The notes: generated from the letters alone by a model not told the origin. Counted from the first letter of the stretch, positions 10,930-21,450 are shown. The stretch: 64,000 nucleotides of DNA from Roridomyces roridus (GCA_029378245.1 JARKIF010000056.1:207328-271327); one strand, 5' to 3'. Translations and numbers: made by a program.

Positions 10930-11795
10930 CTCCCACTGAGCCGCGCACGCCCGAATGCTCCCACTGAAGCCAAAAACAATCTAGAACTGGTACGTCTCCA
11001 CGGCATTAGCTGTCGTCGACGCAAAGCGTGGGTTGGGAACGAGGGGACCGGGCTCCGGGCAATCACGCTGATAGTGGCCCTTGGCGCGGCACTTGAAGCA
11101 GGTGATACGGGAGATGTCGATGGTGCGAGTAGCGAGGACGGTGGCCTGGGTACGGGGGAATCAATGGCGCCGGCAACGGCCGTATTGAACTCCTGCCGGC
11201 GTTCCTCGGCAAGGAGACGATTAACGACAAAGTCGAGATTGTCGTTCTGGGGATGCGCGTCGAGCGCGACGATGAGCGAGTCGTATGATTCGGGGAGGGA
11301 CATGAGGAGGGTCGCAATAATGTGCGTGTCGGAGGGTTTATCGCTGAAGAGACGCCCGAGACGATCAGCTTGTCCACGAACAGCAGCAATATATGCGCGC
11401 ATCGTGGACGACTCGATGGGCTTGCGAAGCGCGTAGAATGCGCGCCATGCGCTGGTGACGGTTCCGAGGCCCGTGGCCTGGTGAATCTCGTTGAGACGTG
11501 CCCACATACCCGCGGGATCCTCCTCGAATTCACGAACGTGGGGGATTTGGGATGAGTGCAAGCGGCTGAGTATCACCGCAGTTGCGAGGTCGCGACGAGT
11601 GACCCAGCCTTTGACGACCTTGGAGTTGTCGCTGCCGATGGGCCGGGGATCGGTGCCGAGGACAATGCTGAGCACACCCTTGTTACGGAGCTCGACACGG
11701 GCGTCGAACGCCCAGTCGTCAAAGGGTGTCTCATCGGTGAGTTTGAACTTGGCCGCTTTGTGGGCGGCGGACAATGCGGCGGCGGATGGATCCAT
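10881..11795 (-). CDS. Copia-type gag polyprotein, frame-disrupted before the zinc knuckle
   Basis: Structural gag of the surrounding element. It begins MDPSAAALSAAHKAAKFKL and carries the UBN2/copia gag core: FDDWAFDARVELRNKG, MWARLNEIHQATG, SSTMRAYIAAVRGQADRLG, IATLLMSLPESYDSLIVAL, NRLLAEERRQEF. A CCHC zinc knuckle (CFKCRAKGHYQRDC, at about 11064-11105) lies downstream but in another frame. The frames part near 11150-11165, in or near a run of five C, so a one-base change is likely. The open frame past this point runs into the LTR and is probably not natural. Ribosomal frameshifting cannot be excluded but no slippery site is obvious. Confidence 0.8.
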   Translation of the reverse strand: MDPSAAALSAAHKAAKFKLTDETPFDDWAFDARVELRNKGVLSIVLGTDPRPIGSDNSKVVKGWVTRRDLATAVILSRLHSSQIPHVREFEEDPAGMWARLNEIHQATGLGTVTSAWRAFYALRKPIESSTMRAYIAAVRGQADRLGRLFSDKPSDTHIIATLLMSLPESYDSLIVALDAHPQNDNLDFVVNRLLAEERRQEFNTAVAGAIDSPVPRPPSSLLAPSTSPVSPASSAAPRATISVIARSPVPSFPTHALRRRQLMPWRRTSSRLFLASVGAFGRARLSGSVERSIRARRCQAVVF

Positions 11796-12180
11796 GTTGT
11801 GCGGTGGTGGCGGGAGTCAGGGGTTCGGGGGACGATTCGGATAGGGAGTACGACTCGAGGAAGTCGAGGAAGGCGAGCTGGGCGTGGAGAGTTGCGTTCT
11901 CTGGACCAGGATGCGGGAAGTAGCCGCGAGCGACGAGTCGGGGTGGACGCGATGGGGACGATATTAAACGGAGGCCGGTGGACGCGAGTACGGGCGGGGT
12001 GAATACACCACGGGGGTCAACGGGGGTCGCGGGATCCAGGGTTACGGGTTGGACGAGGGCCGTCGCAATCTCTCTGCGAGTCGACGGTTCCGAGGACGGG
12101 TTCAGGGGTACGAAAACGGGGTACGAATGAGCGAGACAGACGAGTGGGTACGAAGTCAGAAGAGCTCGGGGCCCATAACC

Positions 12181-12373
12181 TGTTGACTATAGACGATGAG
12201 GAGGAGAGAGAGAGCCCGAGGGATATATTCCAAGATGGAGGGGCGTTACAAGAGGCTATCAAACAGGTACGTACGAGACAGATATAAGTAAATGATCGGA
12301 TGGTGATACAGAAAGGAGAACTAATTAAAATACCACAGCTTGGCAACGCCGTGCGCGGATCGACCTTTCAACA
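12181..12373 (-). repeat. 5' LTR of the copia-type element
   Basis: 193 bp, TGTTGA...TCAACA. It is followed outside by AGCTT (12374-12378), the target duplication matching 10732-10736. Confidence 0.9.
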
Positions 12374-12390
12374 AGCTTGAAACGGGAGCA

Positions 12391-12976
12391 TGTTACGTCC
12401 CGTTCCATTCTCACCAACTCCGGACCAATTTTGATCCAACTCCGGTTCCGGCTCCAACAACCCCGGATCAATCTTGACCGGACTCCGGTCCTCGTTCGGA
12501 CTTTTGCCCTTCTTCAATTTCATTCCATCCTTCACCCACTCGACCTTACTCCGGTGTAGATATTCACTCCGGTACCTCCGGTTTCTCCGGGGTATCCACC
12601 TCCACTCCGGGGTCCGAGTTTTTTACCTTGTCACTTTCTCCATATTCATCTGGGTATACATCAGTGGGCATTTAGTATATAAACCTCTGTACAAGCGCCA
12701 TGTAACTCAGTTGGAATATTAACGTTCCTGGTCTATTCGACCTTGGCTGCTCCGAGCCCTCCTCTCCTCCTTTATCGTCTCGTCCGGATTGCTTCCCTTG
12801 GAAGTAGCGTAGGGAACCCGGTCACCCTGGGTCTTTGTGGTGTCACCGGTTGGACTCCATCTCCCTCCTCCGACTTTTCGTCCCTCTCCGGAGTCCTTCG
12901 TCCCGGAGTTCCGGTCATTCTTACTCCGGTCGTCCTTATCCGGGATTCCAGTCAGCCTCGGATCCGGCACCTAACA
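12391..12976 (+). mobile_element. Solo LTR (586 bp) with GAGCA target duplication
   Basis: Starts TGTTA and ends TAACA, flanked by GAGCA at 12386-12390 and 12977-12981. It has a TATA-type promoter (GTATATAAACC, near 12675) as expected of an LTR. Copies of CTCCGG recur many times between 12415 and 12965. No internal region or second LTR is present, so it probably arose by LTR-LTR recombination. Strand is inferred from the TATA box. Confidence 0.8.
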
Positions 12977-13170
12977 GAGCAACGAGTCTTCAGAACATGA
13001 AGCTAACCTCAGTGGCTGTCTCCGTGATCTCAGCAAGAACTTCCATGTGAAAGGCAAGTTGAATGGAGGGTATTTCAATGCCATTTGCGAGCAAGAAGCC
13101 CTGTAGGCCGTGGAGAGACATTGGTCTTTGTTGGTTGATGTATTTGACCCGTAACTTTCTTTTATTCTCT

Positions 13171-14832
13171 ATGGCGAGCGAAGAACCAGAACCAGAGCCC
13201 CACTCCATGAAGGTCATATCCATTATCACCTTCCACACGGTCACTGCTACACCAACCGCTTCCGTCGGTGCCAAGAGTGTCAGGAACAAACAAAAAAGTC
13301 ACAAAAGAGACAAAGACGAAGGAGTTCACCTACGTTTTCGAGAACACCTCCGATAACTACATCCCATTCTTGAAGCTTATCCTTTCCACACATGGCGAGC
13401 AACGGTATCGAATCGGGACCAGGTTCACCTTCAGCATCAAGGCACAGCTGCCTAGTGTAAAGTGCGTTCGTTCCTTGATTTTTGCTGTGGGCAGGTACTG
13501 AGGGGTGTTCAGGAAGGGGGAGGCTTTGGACATTGACACGGAGGAGGAGTACAAGGCCTTGGTTAAAGCTATATTGACAGGCTTGCCAGCGAAGTTGACG
13601 GTATACGTTGATCAAGGTGAGATTCAGAAGAAATGGAAACAAGTGAGGTCTTGACTTCGCATAACGGCCAATGCTGACGGCTTTATTCAGAGGAAAGACT
13701 TGGATGAGGACAGCGATAATGAGGACATTGACGGAGAAGATCCTTCCTTGAACGACTCCAACGGTTTGTCAGAGCTCGACCGTGCACTTGCGCGGTTCCG
13801 AGAAATTCTTGAGAAGCGGTGGCAAAATGACCACGACGCCGGCTACATGTACATTGACCCGGATACGGGGACATCGTACCCACTTACGCCGCAGATGATG
13901 AAGGAGTGGAGTCGTGCGATGGTGTGTGAAACGATTGCATTGAGAAGAGATGGAGTAATACTGACAGCTGTCTTGCAGTACAACGGAGAATCCAACCAGA
14001 ATGCACCACCCGAGCATCTGGTGATGTTCAACACAGCACATAGAAAGACGGCACTCCACCCTTCCCGCATCGCTGCTGGTGTCAACCAACCAGCGCCGAC
14101 GAGCGACTTGGGGCACCTGGCCAGCATCCTGACCACCGTTTTAGGTCACGCCGGCCTAGCACCCAAGCCCGCCCCCGCAGTTGAGGTCCCAGCTACCCCT
14201 GCGAGAACTGCCCACCATGCATCTCCCGCATCTCCCGCCTTACCTACCCCATCCAAACTCCCCCGCTTCCTTGAATACGCCTCGCGAGAGCTGGGGGTCC
14301 CAAATGCGAGGCAGTTCGAGTTTGCCATGAATGAGAATGGATACGGGCCGGACATCCTCCATCGGTTGGAGGATCGTGACTTGACGGACCTGGGGATGAC
14401 AAAGGGCGACGCGATGCGATTGAAAGCAGGTGCAGCGGCATGGTGGGAAGGACCACACGCCAAGAGGAAGCGTGCCTCATCTGACGTCCGCGCCGGTGGT
14501 GGCTTTCCCGGGTCTAGGTGTCATGATGTCATGATGATATACCCGCGAGCAAGAAGGTAGCCTTCGAGAGACGATGGCCGAAGGAGGGTGGAGCCGAGAG
14601 GTTCTACGGGCCTCGAATTGTGAACGGCTACGGGGAGGCCAACATTTTCTATCGGTGCCCCATCCAGAACAAGTTTGTGCTGGTCCCGCTCGGCTACCGT
14701 GCGACGACGGAAGAAGAAATTGACCTCGCAGACGGCGATACCGAGATGGACCTCTATAACCCTCCCAACTCACAGAGCGACGAGAGGAACAACGCCGCAC
14801 AGACCTTGGCGGGCCTAGCTAATAGCTCCTAA
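13171..14832 (+). pseudogene. SAM-like domain protein, second ORF of the transposon, frame-disrupted
   Basis: A protein of unknown function, about 490 residues, resembling hypothetical proteins common in agaric genomes (from memory, unverified). It starts MASEEPEPEPHSMKVISI. The frame must change near 13292-13297, a run of six A, to reach TKEFTYVFENTSDNYIPFLK. Then come ALDIDTEEEYKALVKAI, an acidic stretch with LSELDRALARFREILEKRW and DPDTGTSYPLTPQMMKEW, a Pro/Ala linker, and a SAM-like domain (LPRFLEYASRELGVP ... DLTDLGMTKGDAMRLK). The C-terminal part reads FERRWPKEGGAERFYGP ... CPIQNKFVLVPLGYRA. Joining that part needs a removed segment of only about 32 bases (14518-14549), short for an intron. 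A DNA-binding or accessory role is inference only. Confidence 0.65.
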
Positions 14833-14962
14833 TACCCTTCAAAGACTTTAATTTCTTGGTAGAACAAAGGCTCAGTAGCCTGTAATGTACATAGACTACA
14901 ATCCAACGAACCTTCTTCATTTTTACTGCTGGCTTCGACGAAATACTACACTGACTGGTTTC

Positions 14963-15034
14963 GGGGTCCTGGTATGTCATCCTCGCTTAGCTCAAAATAA
15001 TTTCACGTTTTCCGCATACTTCTGAATTGCGCTG
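14963..15034 (-). repeat. Right 72-bp terminal inverted repeat
   Basis: Reverse complement of 9377-9448, followed by TA at 15035-15036. Confidence 0.92.
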
Positions 15035-15121
15035 TAAGGCCAAACCTAAAGGTTCGGCAATAACTTACCAGCCCCACACCGATCGGCGACCTTGCTCAAC
15101 CACCCGTCTTTAATCCAACCC

Positions 15122-15366
15122 TCAGGAATTTACGTTGCGCAGACGCATATGCCAATGACGTAGTATGGCAGGGATGAGCTTATGGCCCATGGGAGCTGCA
15201 AGGAGGATTTGGCGCTCAGGAAATATGAAAAGAAGCCAGTCCGAAACGCACCGACAAAACTCAGCATAGACCCCACCCTTGTGACGCCGCGAACCATGAA
15301 CGGCGCAAGTGCAGAAAGCAAAATGCCGCATGGATTTCCGACGATGCAAGGGATAACGGGCATCAT
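15122..15366 (-). pseudogene. Fragment encoding hydrophobic protein segment, unidentified
   Basis: From an ATG pair at 15363-15366 the minus strand reads MMPVIPCIVGNPCGILLSAL and VGSMLSFVGAFRTGFFSYF, ending YYVIGICVCAT at about 15130. It looks like two or three membrane helices of a larger protein, but I cannot name the family. It begins about 28 bases from SINE copy S2 in head-to-head orientation. It may be the first exon of a broken gene. Confidence 0.35.
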
Positions 15367-15389
15367 GAGGGCAAGAGACAAGCCGATGC

Positions 15390-15957
15390 GACACCACGTG
15401 ATCAACGCGGTTGTCGCATCAAAGTTAACGTTGACGGCGCCTTGTCCCACGCTGCCCCTTGATCCGCCCGCCTCATCAGATTCACTGCACCATCTCCTCG
15501 ACGTTAATCGTATCCAGCCTCGTTCGACTCTGTCCGCCTGTGGGTGACGCACAGGAACAGTGTTTTCTCTCTGACTTTACTTACCATGCAGCACACTAAT
15601 GCAGCGTACGTACACTCAGTTTCACTCGACTGTCGACATGTTTCAATGGCTCCTTGGCTGAGTTGCTACAAGGTCTTCCCTTCAACTCGGCCCCCTCTCA
15701 TCAAGAGGTTATGGATTCGAATCCCTGAGGATGCGCGATTCCGGGCTAATCACCTGGGCCAACATCAAGAATGAAGGAAGACCCCCAAGATGAACCATCG
15801 ATGAAGACTTCAAGAATGAAGACCTAAAATGAAGACATCGAGAAAGAAGAAACCCGAAGAAAGAAGACCTCATGATCAAGTTTCAAGAAAGACGAAGTAA
15901 GTCGTTTCTTTTTTTACGACTTTATGTTCCGTTCACTCACTGGCGGCCCTTACACAC
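15390..15957 (+). repeat. tRNA-derived SINE, copy S2
   Basis: Contains CACGTGATC (15395), the uninterrupted TTAACGTTGACGG site that the MITE hit in copy S1, and a tRNA-like head at about 15650-15740 (TGGCTGAGTTG ... GGATTCGAATCC). An AGAATGAAGGAAGAC-type tail and AAGTCGTTTC follow. Its 5' end resembles copy S5 for about 25 extra bases, marking a subfamily. Confidence 0.75.
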
Positions 15958-16440
15958 TCCGATTCATGATGTGCCTCTCTCTCTCACCCATCTACGCCGC
16001 ACTCTGTATCCGCCACGGTCACGGCCGCCCGTCCTGTCCAGTGCATGATCTGCCGACCATGTAATCAGAGGTTCCATTCCCCGGTAAGTCTGTATCTCCA
16101 GGTTCCACCCTGTTCCATCCCAAGTTCCACCGCTGAATGGCACTCAATCTCAGTCGTAATCTTGCCCAGCCACGAGTCGGGACGACAGTGTCCGACCGAT
16201 ATTAATCGACCTCTCATGTCATTGTATTCCATGCCCGGCCACGACCATTCGGAACAGCCTGCCGATTACGCAGCCGAAAAGCTGAATTGAATGTACCTGG
16301 AGGTACTTATGTAAAGGATCGGCTCTGATCGGCTGCTGAACGCTGAGCGCTGAGACGTGAGGAATGCATCAGGTATCGTGCCAAGCTACTCGGTTCCGCA
16401 CAGCCCACTCGGTTCCTCCCCTCCCCCCTTTCTCCTCACA
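15958..16440. other. Intergenic
   Basis: No gene seen. Short GGTTCCA-type repeats occur near 16070-16130. Confidence 0.4.
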
Positions 16441-16451
16441 ACTTTGAACTC

Positions 16452-17588
16452 GTGCATCGGCGCGAGGAGCCAAGTCTACCCGTCTCTCAATCGTCTTCCC
16501 ACCTGGGCAAGCTTGGAGAGGGGATTCATATCTCCCACGGAGAAAAGACCAGTGTCGTAAAAGACCCGAAGTGGGTGGATATTCAGCGTCGTTCGGCTCT
16601 CTTACCACAAAATTCTTAGGGTTGTGATAATATTTGGATGGAGTGAGTGCTAGGTTTTGGCCACCACCCATTCACTCATCTTTGATTCTTCCAGTGGCTG
16701 CACCCCTCCAGCTTTTGGAAAAGTACGCTGCGGAGCACCGGCTCTGTTGGCCATCCGCGGATATAGTCATGGTCCAAGCCCAGCCGCCGTTCATGTGGTG
16801 GACGGATGAACAACGGGTGAGTTCTCAATGTCTCTTACCGTTTACGTGCAGAATTGACTCGATGCTAGAGAAACTTAATGAGACCACTGGCGGATTACCT
16901 TGTTCGGACAGTTTACAGCCAGGGTCGAAGCAACGGAATTTTGTTACACGTTTTGAGCAACGGTTCGTTCACCTTTCCGGTGGTTATATCGCTAAAGTAT
17001 CAACTCTAGGTGGCGGCTTTCAAAGTATTACACACCCTGGTTCCAAGCCAACCAGCCTTGGAACCAATCCGCCTTGCGATGGTCCTCGACTCTGTCCCCG
17101 GGAACGGAGAGTACGCATCAATACACCATTTCTTCGTCAACAGTACCCCAAAACCTCCCCTCGCAAAGGCAGTGTTGACTCTGGCTGCTGCTATGATCCA
17201 TTCTGGCATTCAAATCAAACGATTCGGTACGTCGCGCCGTCCTCTCATGTGCGCAATGGTTGATTTATTGATTTACTCAGCGTCCGGCCAAAAACCACTT
17301 TTTCAAACCCTACACGCTGGCCTCCGAGCGCCCGATCTTCTCCCAGCAACAGACCCACACGCGCCTCGAGTGTACATATACTCTGCCGTGGACAGCATGA
17401 TCCACGCTGCGTCCGTGGAGGACCATATCGAGGATTTGAAGAAAGCCGCGCCTTGGTTGGATATTGCTGTCGAAAAGTTCGTAGATTCTCAACATGTCCG
17501 GCACGAGAAGAGCGATCCAGTGCGGTATTGGCAGGCGGTGAGGGGTGTTTGGGATCGCAGTTTGGGGACTGTGCGTGCGAAGCTTTGA
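16452..17588 (+). CDS. TMEM53/DUF829 alpha/beta-hydrolase-fold protein
   Basis: Member of the TMEM53 (DUF829) family, hydrolase-fold proteins of uncertain activity. Reconstructed order: LGEGIHISHGEKTSVVKDPK, intron (donor GTGGGT), VVIIFGWM, intron (16641-16694), AAPLQLLEKYAAEHRLCWPS, MWWTDEQR, intron ending GATGCTAG, RNLMRPLADYLVRTVYSQG and GILLHVLSNG. The last exon (to 17588) has LAMVLDSVPG, PRVYIYSAVDSMI and SDPVRYWQAVRGVWDRSL. Two doubts. The paralog at 50946 starts with ATG where this copy has GTG (16452), so the true start is unknown. The join after SNG (about 16965-17025) leaves a one-base frame conflict unless an unusual acceptor is used. The gene may be decaying. It is convergent with the BBE gene 65 bases away. 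Confidence 0.7.
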
Positions 17589-17652
17589 AGAAGCATTTCC
17601 AATTCGATTCACTGGGTCTGGACGTATACTTTGATTACACTTGGAAAAGTCC

Positions 17653-19362
17653 TCAGATCAAGATATCAGGTCCCCCAACATTCTCGGTCTTCTCAAACAC
17701 GCCCTTCGGATCGACCCCCATCCTCATCTGCTCCAACCTCGCATAGTTGCCCGCGTAGTACATCTCCTGCCACCCACTCAACTCTGGGTCCAAATAATTA
17801 GCATACGCACCAAACACCGTCCCAGCCATCCCTGCGTCGTTTGTGATGGCGCTGACCATCCCGTTGACGTACCCCTCGCCGGTCTTTGGCCATGATGTCG
17901 TAGTGGACCGTGCGTAGAATTGAATGGTCCAGAGGTGCGAGCGGTGGGGATATGCCGTGGCGTCGGCGGGGAGGGAAGAAATAGCGCTGTTACCGCCGCC
18001 CCAGAGTTCAAATTGAACGAACCAGGAGAGGCTGCTGGGTATCGGTGCAAGGAACGCGTGGGTTGCGAATGCGGATAGGGCGGAGGGGGTGAGTGGAGAT
18101 GACGCGGGTACTACGAGGGATTTGGCATAGAATGTGTCATGCTGTTTGACATGAGATCTTGTAAGTGGAAATGCCGTAGAAACACTCACCGTGTCCGGCT
18201 TCTGCTGTGTGTCCAAAGAACTCCCCCAAACTTGCTCCAACGCCGTGATCCAGGAGACTTCTTCAACATACACGATATGCGCTGCTCCCGTTCGCCCAAT
18301 CAGTGGACCCTCCACCACCTGATAAAAGCTCTTGAGGTCACCCATGTAGAGCCCGCCCATCTCCACAAGCTTGCCCCCATTCAACACATTCGCAATGATA
18401 CCAACCTCCTTGGGCGCGCTGGAAGCCCACGTTTGATACCCCTCTATGAGCAAGGTAAATTGACTGGTGGAAAGGTTTGTGTTGTTGAATTGGTACGAGA
18501 AGCGAACGACGCTGGAAGGGGCTTGGTGCGTTTGGAACACGTATTGAGTGACTATGCCAAAGGACGCCGAGGCGCCTCGGATGGCCTGAATAATTCCAAG
18601 TAAGCAGACTCTTCCCGGATGTTATGTAAGAAGCCAGCCACCCACCCAGAACAAATCGGGGTGCTGCGTGGCGCTGAGATGCACGACGGTTCCATTCGAG
18701 AGTACCATCTCCGCAGAAACGATTTGGTCAATCAGAAGGCCCCAATTGCGTGCAGCCATGCCCCATCCGCCGAATCCACCGTGGCCGCCGACCCTTTGAC
18801 TAAGCGTAAGTAATACGGAGACGAACGAAGAAGAACCGAGTTACCCCACATACGGACACGTCCCTGCTTTCGGTCAAGCCGCGCATCATTCAATAAAATT
18901 ATAAAACGAACCGTGAGCGAGCGCACGCCCTTGGTCGTTCAACGACAGTGCCACGGCCCCAAGCCGAGCGCCTGGCTGGATGACGACGGTCTCGTCGTTG
19001 GAATTGTAGGTAATACGCGCCATGTCGCGGAACATGATCACCAGCGCTCCATTACGCGAGCCATATCCCGACGCAGAGTACGAATGGCCGCCAGAGAGAG
19101 CCGAGACGTGGACGCCGTGTTGAGTTGCACACCGCACGGCGAGTGTGACGTGCGTCGTTTGAGTTGGGTAGACGATGGCGGCGGGGGTGTAGTGGAATCG
19201 GAGGTTGAAAGGCGTGGTGGAGACGTTCCAGGTGGTGTTCTGCGGGATCTCTACGTTCAGATTGTGGCTCTGCAGACAGGAGACCAGGGAGGCGGATGCG
19301 CTGCCGGTAAAGGCGAGAAGAGGTAGTAGTACCCAGGCAAGCATATTGGTACGACGGGCCAT
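17653..19362 (-). CDS. Secreted BBE-like FAD-linked oxidoreductase
   Basis: Flavoenzyme of the berberine-bridge/glucooligosaccharide oxidase family, about 500 residues, oxidising a sugar, alcohol or alkaloid-type substrate outside the cell. A signal peptide (NMLAWVLLPLLAFTGSASA) precedes the PCMH FAD domain. VSALSGGHSYSASGYG carries the flavin-linked His; TCPYVG (split by introns) carries the Cys, so bicovalent FAD is predicted. GGHGGFGGWGMAARNWG and DPDLFW-type (HPDLFW) segments follow. After AIRGASASFGIVTQYVF the substrate domain runs to the BBE C-terminus (NYLDPELSGWQEMYYAGNYA, DPKGVFE). Introns lie near 18868-18912, 18800-18845, 18583-18648 and 18142-18190. A TATATAAG on the minus strand (19378-19385) sits just upstream of the start. 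Confidence 0.9.
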
Positions 19363-19399
19363 GAATCTGCAGGGGCTCTTATATAGTATGGGGTCAGCG

Positions 19400-19930
19400 C
19401 CAAGAAGCCGACCCGTGGAGCGGATGTCACAAAAGAATTGGAAGCTGAGGGGGGAATGCGGCTCGATTCGTTTGAACCGAGGAATTAGAGCGCCCCCCCC
19501 TCTGAGGCCACCATGCGGCGCGGAGGACGTCACGGTCTTGAGAGCCTTCGAGAAACTTGCGGCTTCTTGAGGCGGAGTTATGGTCAGTTCTGGATACGAA
19601 TGAGCCTTCGATGGGATGTGCGTCACGGTGTCGGGAGCAAGAAACCAGCTAGTAAAGGCTGGAGATGGCTGAAATGGCTTTCCCACGGTTGCATTATTGC
19701 TCTGTTCGTACACTCCGAGCCGTGGCGCCTGGTTGAAGTAATTTGGGCTCCGAAAGCCATCGCACCCGCAACCAACGAAAGATGGGTGAGTCAAGAACGA
19801 GTTCGTATTCCAATTTAATCTCACCATGAGTATCACTGACAAGAGCCGATGCAAGAGAATCCTAGTTGACTGCAACGCGAACACATCGCAGCGTACCCGG
19901 TGGATGAACACAGATGCCATAAAGAAGAGT
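19400..19930. other. Intergenic between BBE gene and TTC1
   Basis: Promoter side of the BBE gene. The 344-codon frame on the minus strand here is mostly the open upstream extension of the BBE first exon; I see no separate gene. Confidence 0.45.
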
Positions 19931-19935
19931 CAACT

Positions 19936-20910
19936 CTATCTTGTAAAATTCATAGAGTATCCGCCCTGGCCATTGGGCTCAAATTTGAAGTTGTCGGTAG
20001 ACAGACCAAAGTTGCCTGCCGAGTGTTAATTATCCATAGAGTTGGAACGACAACGATACGAACCCAAGATACTATCCCCCAAATTCTTCAACTTGCCCAG
20101 CATTTCCCCTGTTTCCTCCTTCTGCGCAGCTTCGACACGGGGTTTGAGTAGGCGTTGACTTCGTTCGATTTCAGTTGCTTGGGGCGAGGATTGGGGAAGG
20201 AGCTTCAGAAGGGTGTTGTAATCTTGGATAAAATAAACACGAATAGATGTGGATGCATTAGACGACTAACCTTCTTGAGCAGCAGTCAACGAACTCCATG
20301 TATCTATCTTATCGTTTGAAGCTGCGCGTCGTTGCAAAGCTTTGATGTAGTTCGGATCGTCGAGGAGCGCTGGAGAGGTTGAGCAAGTATGATATTGCAT
20401 TCAGTAGAAAAGTCACCTTGCGTGCAAGCTTCGACCGCTTGCTTGTGATCGTCCTGCAAAAAATCTAGATTTCAAACAATCTGATAAGTAAGAGATGCTC
20501 ACCAGCTTCACATAACACGCCCCGATGTTCGCGTACAACACCGCTCGTACCTTGGCGTGCTCGATTTCTTCGGGCGATGGTGGAATTGCGGGCTCTTCCT
20601 CCACTTTGGCGTCGTCGTCTCCGTCTTCCTCTTCATCCTCGCCATCCACATCCCTACTCCCTCGAGCTTTAGGCTTGACCTTCCGCAGCGGTAGCCTCCC
20701 CACCCCCGCTCGATACGCCACTAGCGCTTCCTCCCATCTGCCCGTACGAAAGTGGTCATTGCCTTCCGTTTTGAGCTCTTCAGCTGTAGAAAGGAGGGAA
20801 TCCTGGATTGGCGTGGATGTCTCAGATGCGCGTTCGATTGCGCGATATTGGCTGACGTACGGGTTGGAGAACGAGATGGCGGGCGAGGAGGCGGAAGCGG
20901 AGTCGGCCAT
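19936..20910 (-). CDS. TTC1: TTC1-like tetratricopeptide repeat protein
   Basis: A TPR adaptor of about 258 residues, orthologous in layout to TTC1, which in other eukaryotes binds chaperones and small GTPases. The N-terminus is Ser-rich; the first TPR helix is LKTEGNDHFRTGRWEEALVA. A very acidic insert follows (DGEDEEEDGDDDAKVEEE). Next come AVLYANIGACYVKL, then, across introns, DDHKQAVEACTQALLDDPNY, ALQRRAASNDKID and DYNTLLKLLPQ. The conserved C-terminus is EMLGKLKNLGDSILGNFGLS followed by PNGQGGYSMNFTR. Four short introns are needed. A SINE starts within about 12 bases upstream of the ATG, in the opposite direction. Confidence 0.88.
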
Positions 20911-20917
20911 GTGTCAC

Positions 20918-21450
20918 GCCACCACGTGATCAAAGTGACGTTGACAGTCGCGTAAGATATCCCCGAGCCCGGCCCAAATGTGCCCCTTGATCCGACGCAG
21001 CATCTCTTCAACAGTCAACTTGTCCTCAACGACTCGAAGCCGTATACATGGAACTCCATCGCTGTCCGCCTGTGCGTACCCCGGAGGAACGGTGTCGTCT
21101 CTCTCCCGAATCGGCCACCCTGCTGCACAGCACACCACGGCGTACGTGCACTTACCCAGGTTCAGCAGCCAGCTGGCATGTTTTCATGGCTCCTTGGCTG
21201 AGTTGGACATTCCATCCGACTCGGCCCCCTCTCCCAGGAGGTGATGGGTTCGAATCCCTAAGGATGCGCGATTCCTCAAGAATCAAGACTTCAAGGAATC
21301 AAGGATGAAGACCTCGAAAAATGAAGACCTCAAGCGAAGACCTCAAAAACGAAGGCCAAGAAAGAATAATCAAGAGAAGACCTCAAAAATGAAGAAAGAA
21401 GACTTCAAGCTTCAAGACTCAATTTTCACTCCATTGAACTTACTAGAACC
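20918..21450 (+). repeat. tRNA-derived SINE, copy S3, abutting the TTC1 start
   Basis: CACGTGATC at 20923, tRNA-like head at about 21185-21275 (TGGCTGAGTTG, GGGTTCGAATCC), then a long GAAGACCTCAAGAA-type tail. The closing segment (TTTTCACTCCATTGAACTTA) is diverged. Confidence 0.75.

Larger units (their letters stand above)
10737..12373 (-). mobile_element. Short Ty1/copia-type LTR element encoding only gag
   Basis: Two 193-base direct repeats (10737-10929 and 12181-12373), each starting TGTTGA and ending TCAACA, flank a 1251-base interior. The 5-bp duplication AGCTT lies at 10732-10736 and 12374-12378. I see one base difference between the LTRs, so the insertion is young. On the minus strand a primer-binding-like GGTTATGGGCCC follows the 5' LTR, and a purine-rich stretch near 10930-10940 precedes the 3' LTR. 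There is no protease, integrase or reverse transcriptase, so it depends on another element for movement. Confidence 0.9.
9377..15034 (+). mobile_element. Tc1/mariner-type transposon carrying a second ORF
   Basis: The element is bounded by 72-base inverted repeats (9377-9448 and 14963-15034) that I read as identical, starting CAGCGCAATTCAG, and it is flanked by TA on both sides (9375-9376, 15035-15036). The transposase starts 22 bases inside the left repeat. A second protein (13171-14832) ends 130 bases before the right repeat. Two later insertions lie between them: a copia-type LTR element (10737-12373) and a solo LTR (12391-12976). Without these and their target duplications the element would be about 3.4 kb, large for this superfamily, where about 1.3-2.5 kb is usual. 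Confidence 0.85.

Noticed and set aside
11150..11165. Programmed frameshift in gag
   Set aside because: No slippery heptamer or pseudoknot is evident; a one-base change in or near the C-run is simpler.
15122..15552. C-terminal part of an MFS transporter
   Set aside because: Hydrophobic but lacks any MFS motif; left unnamed.
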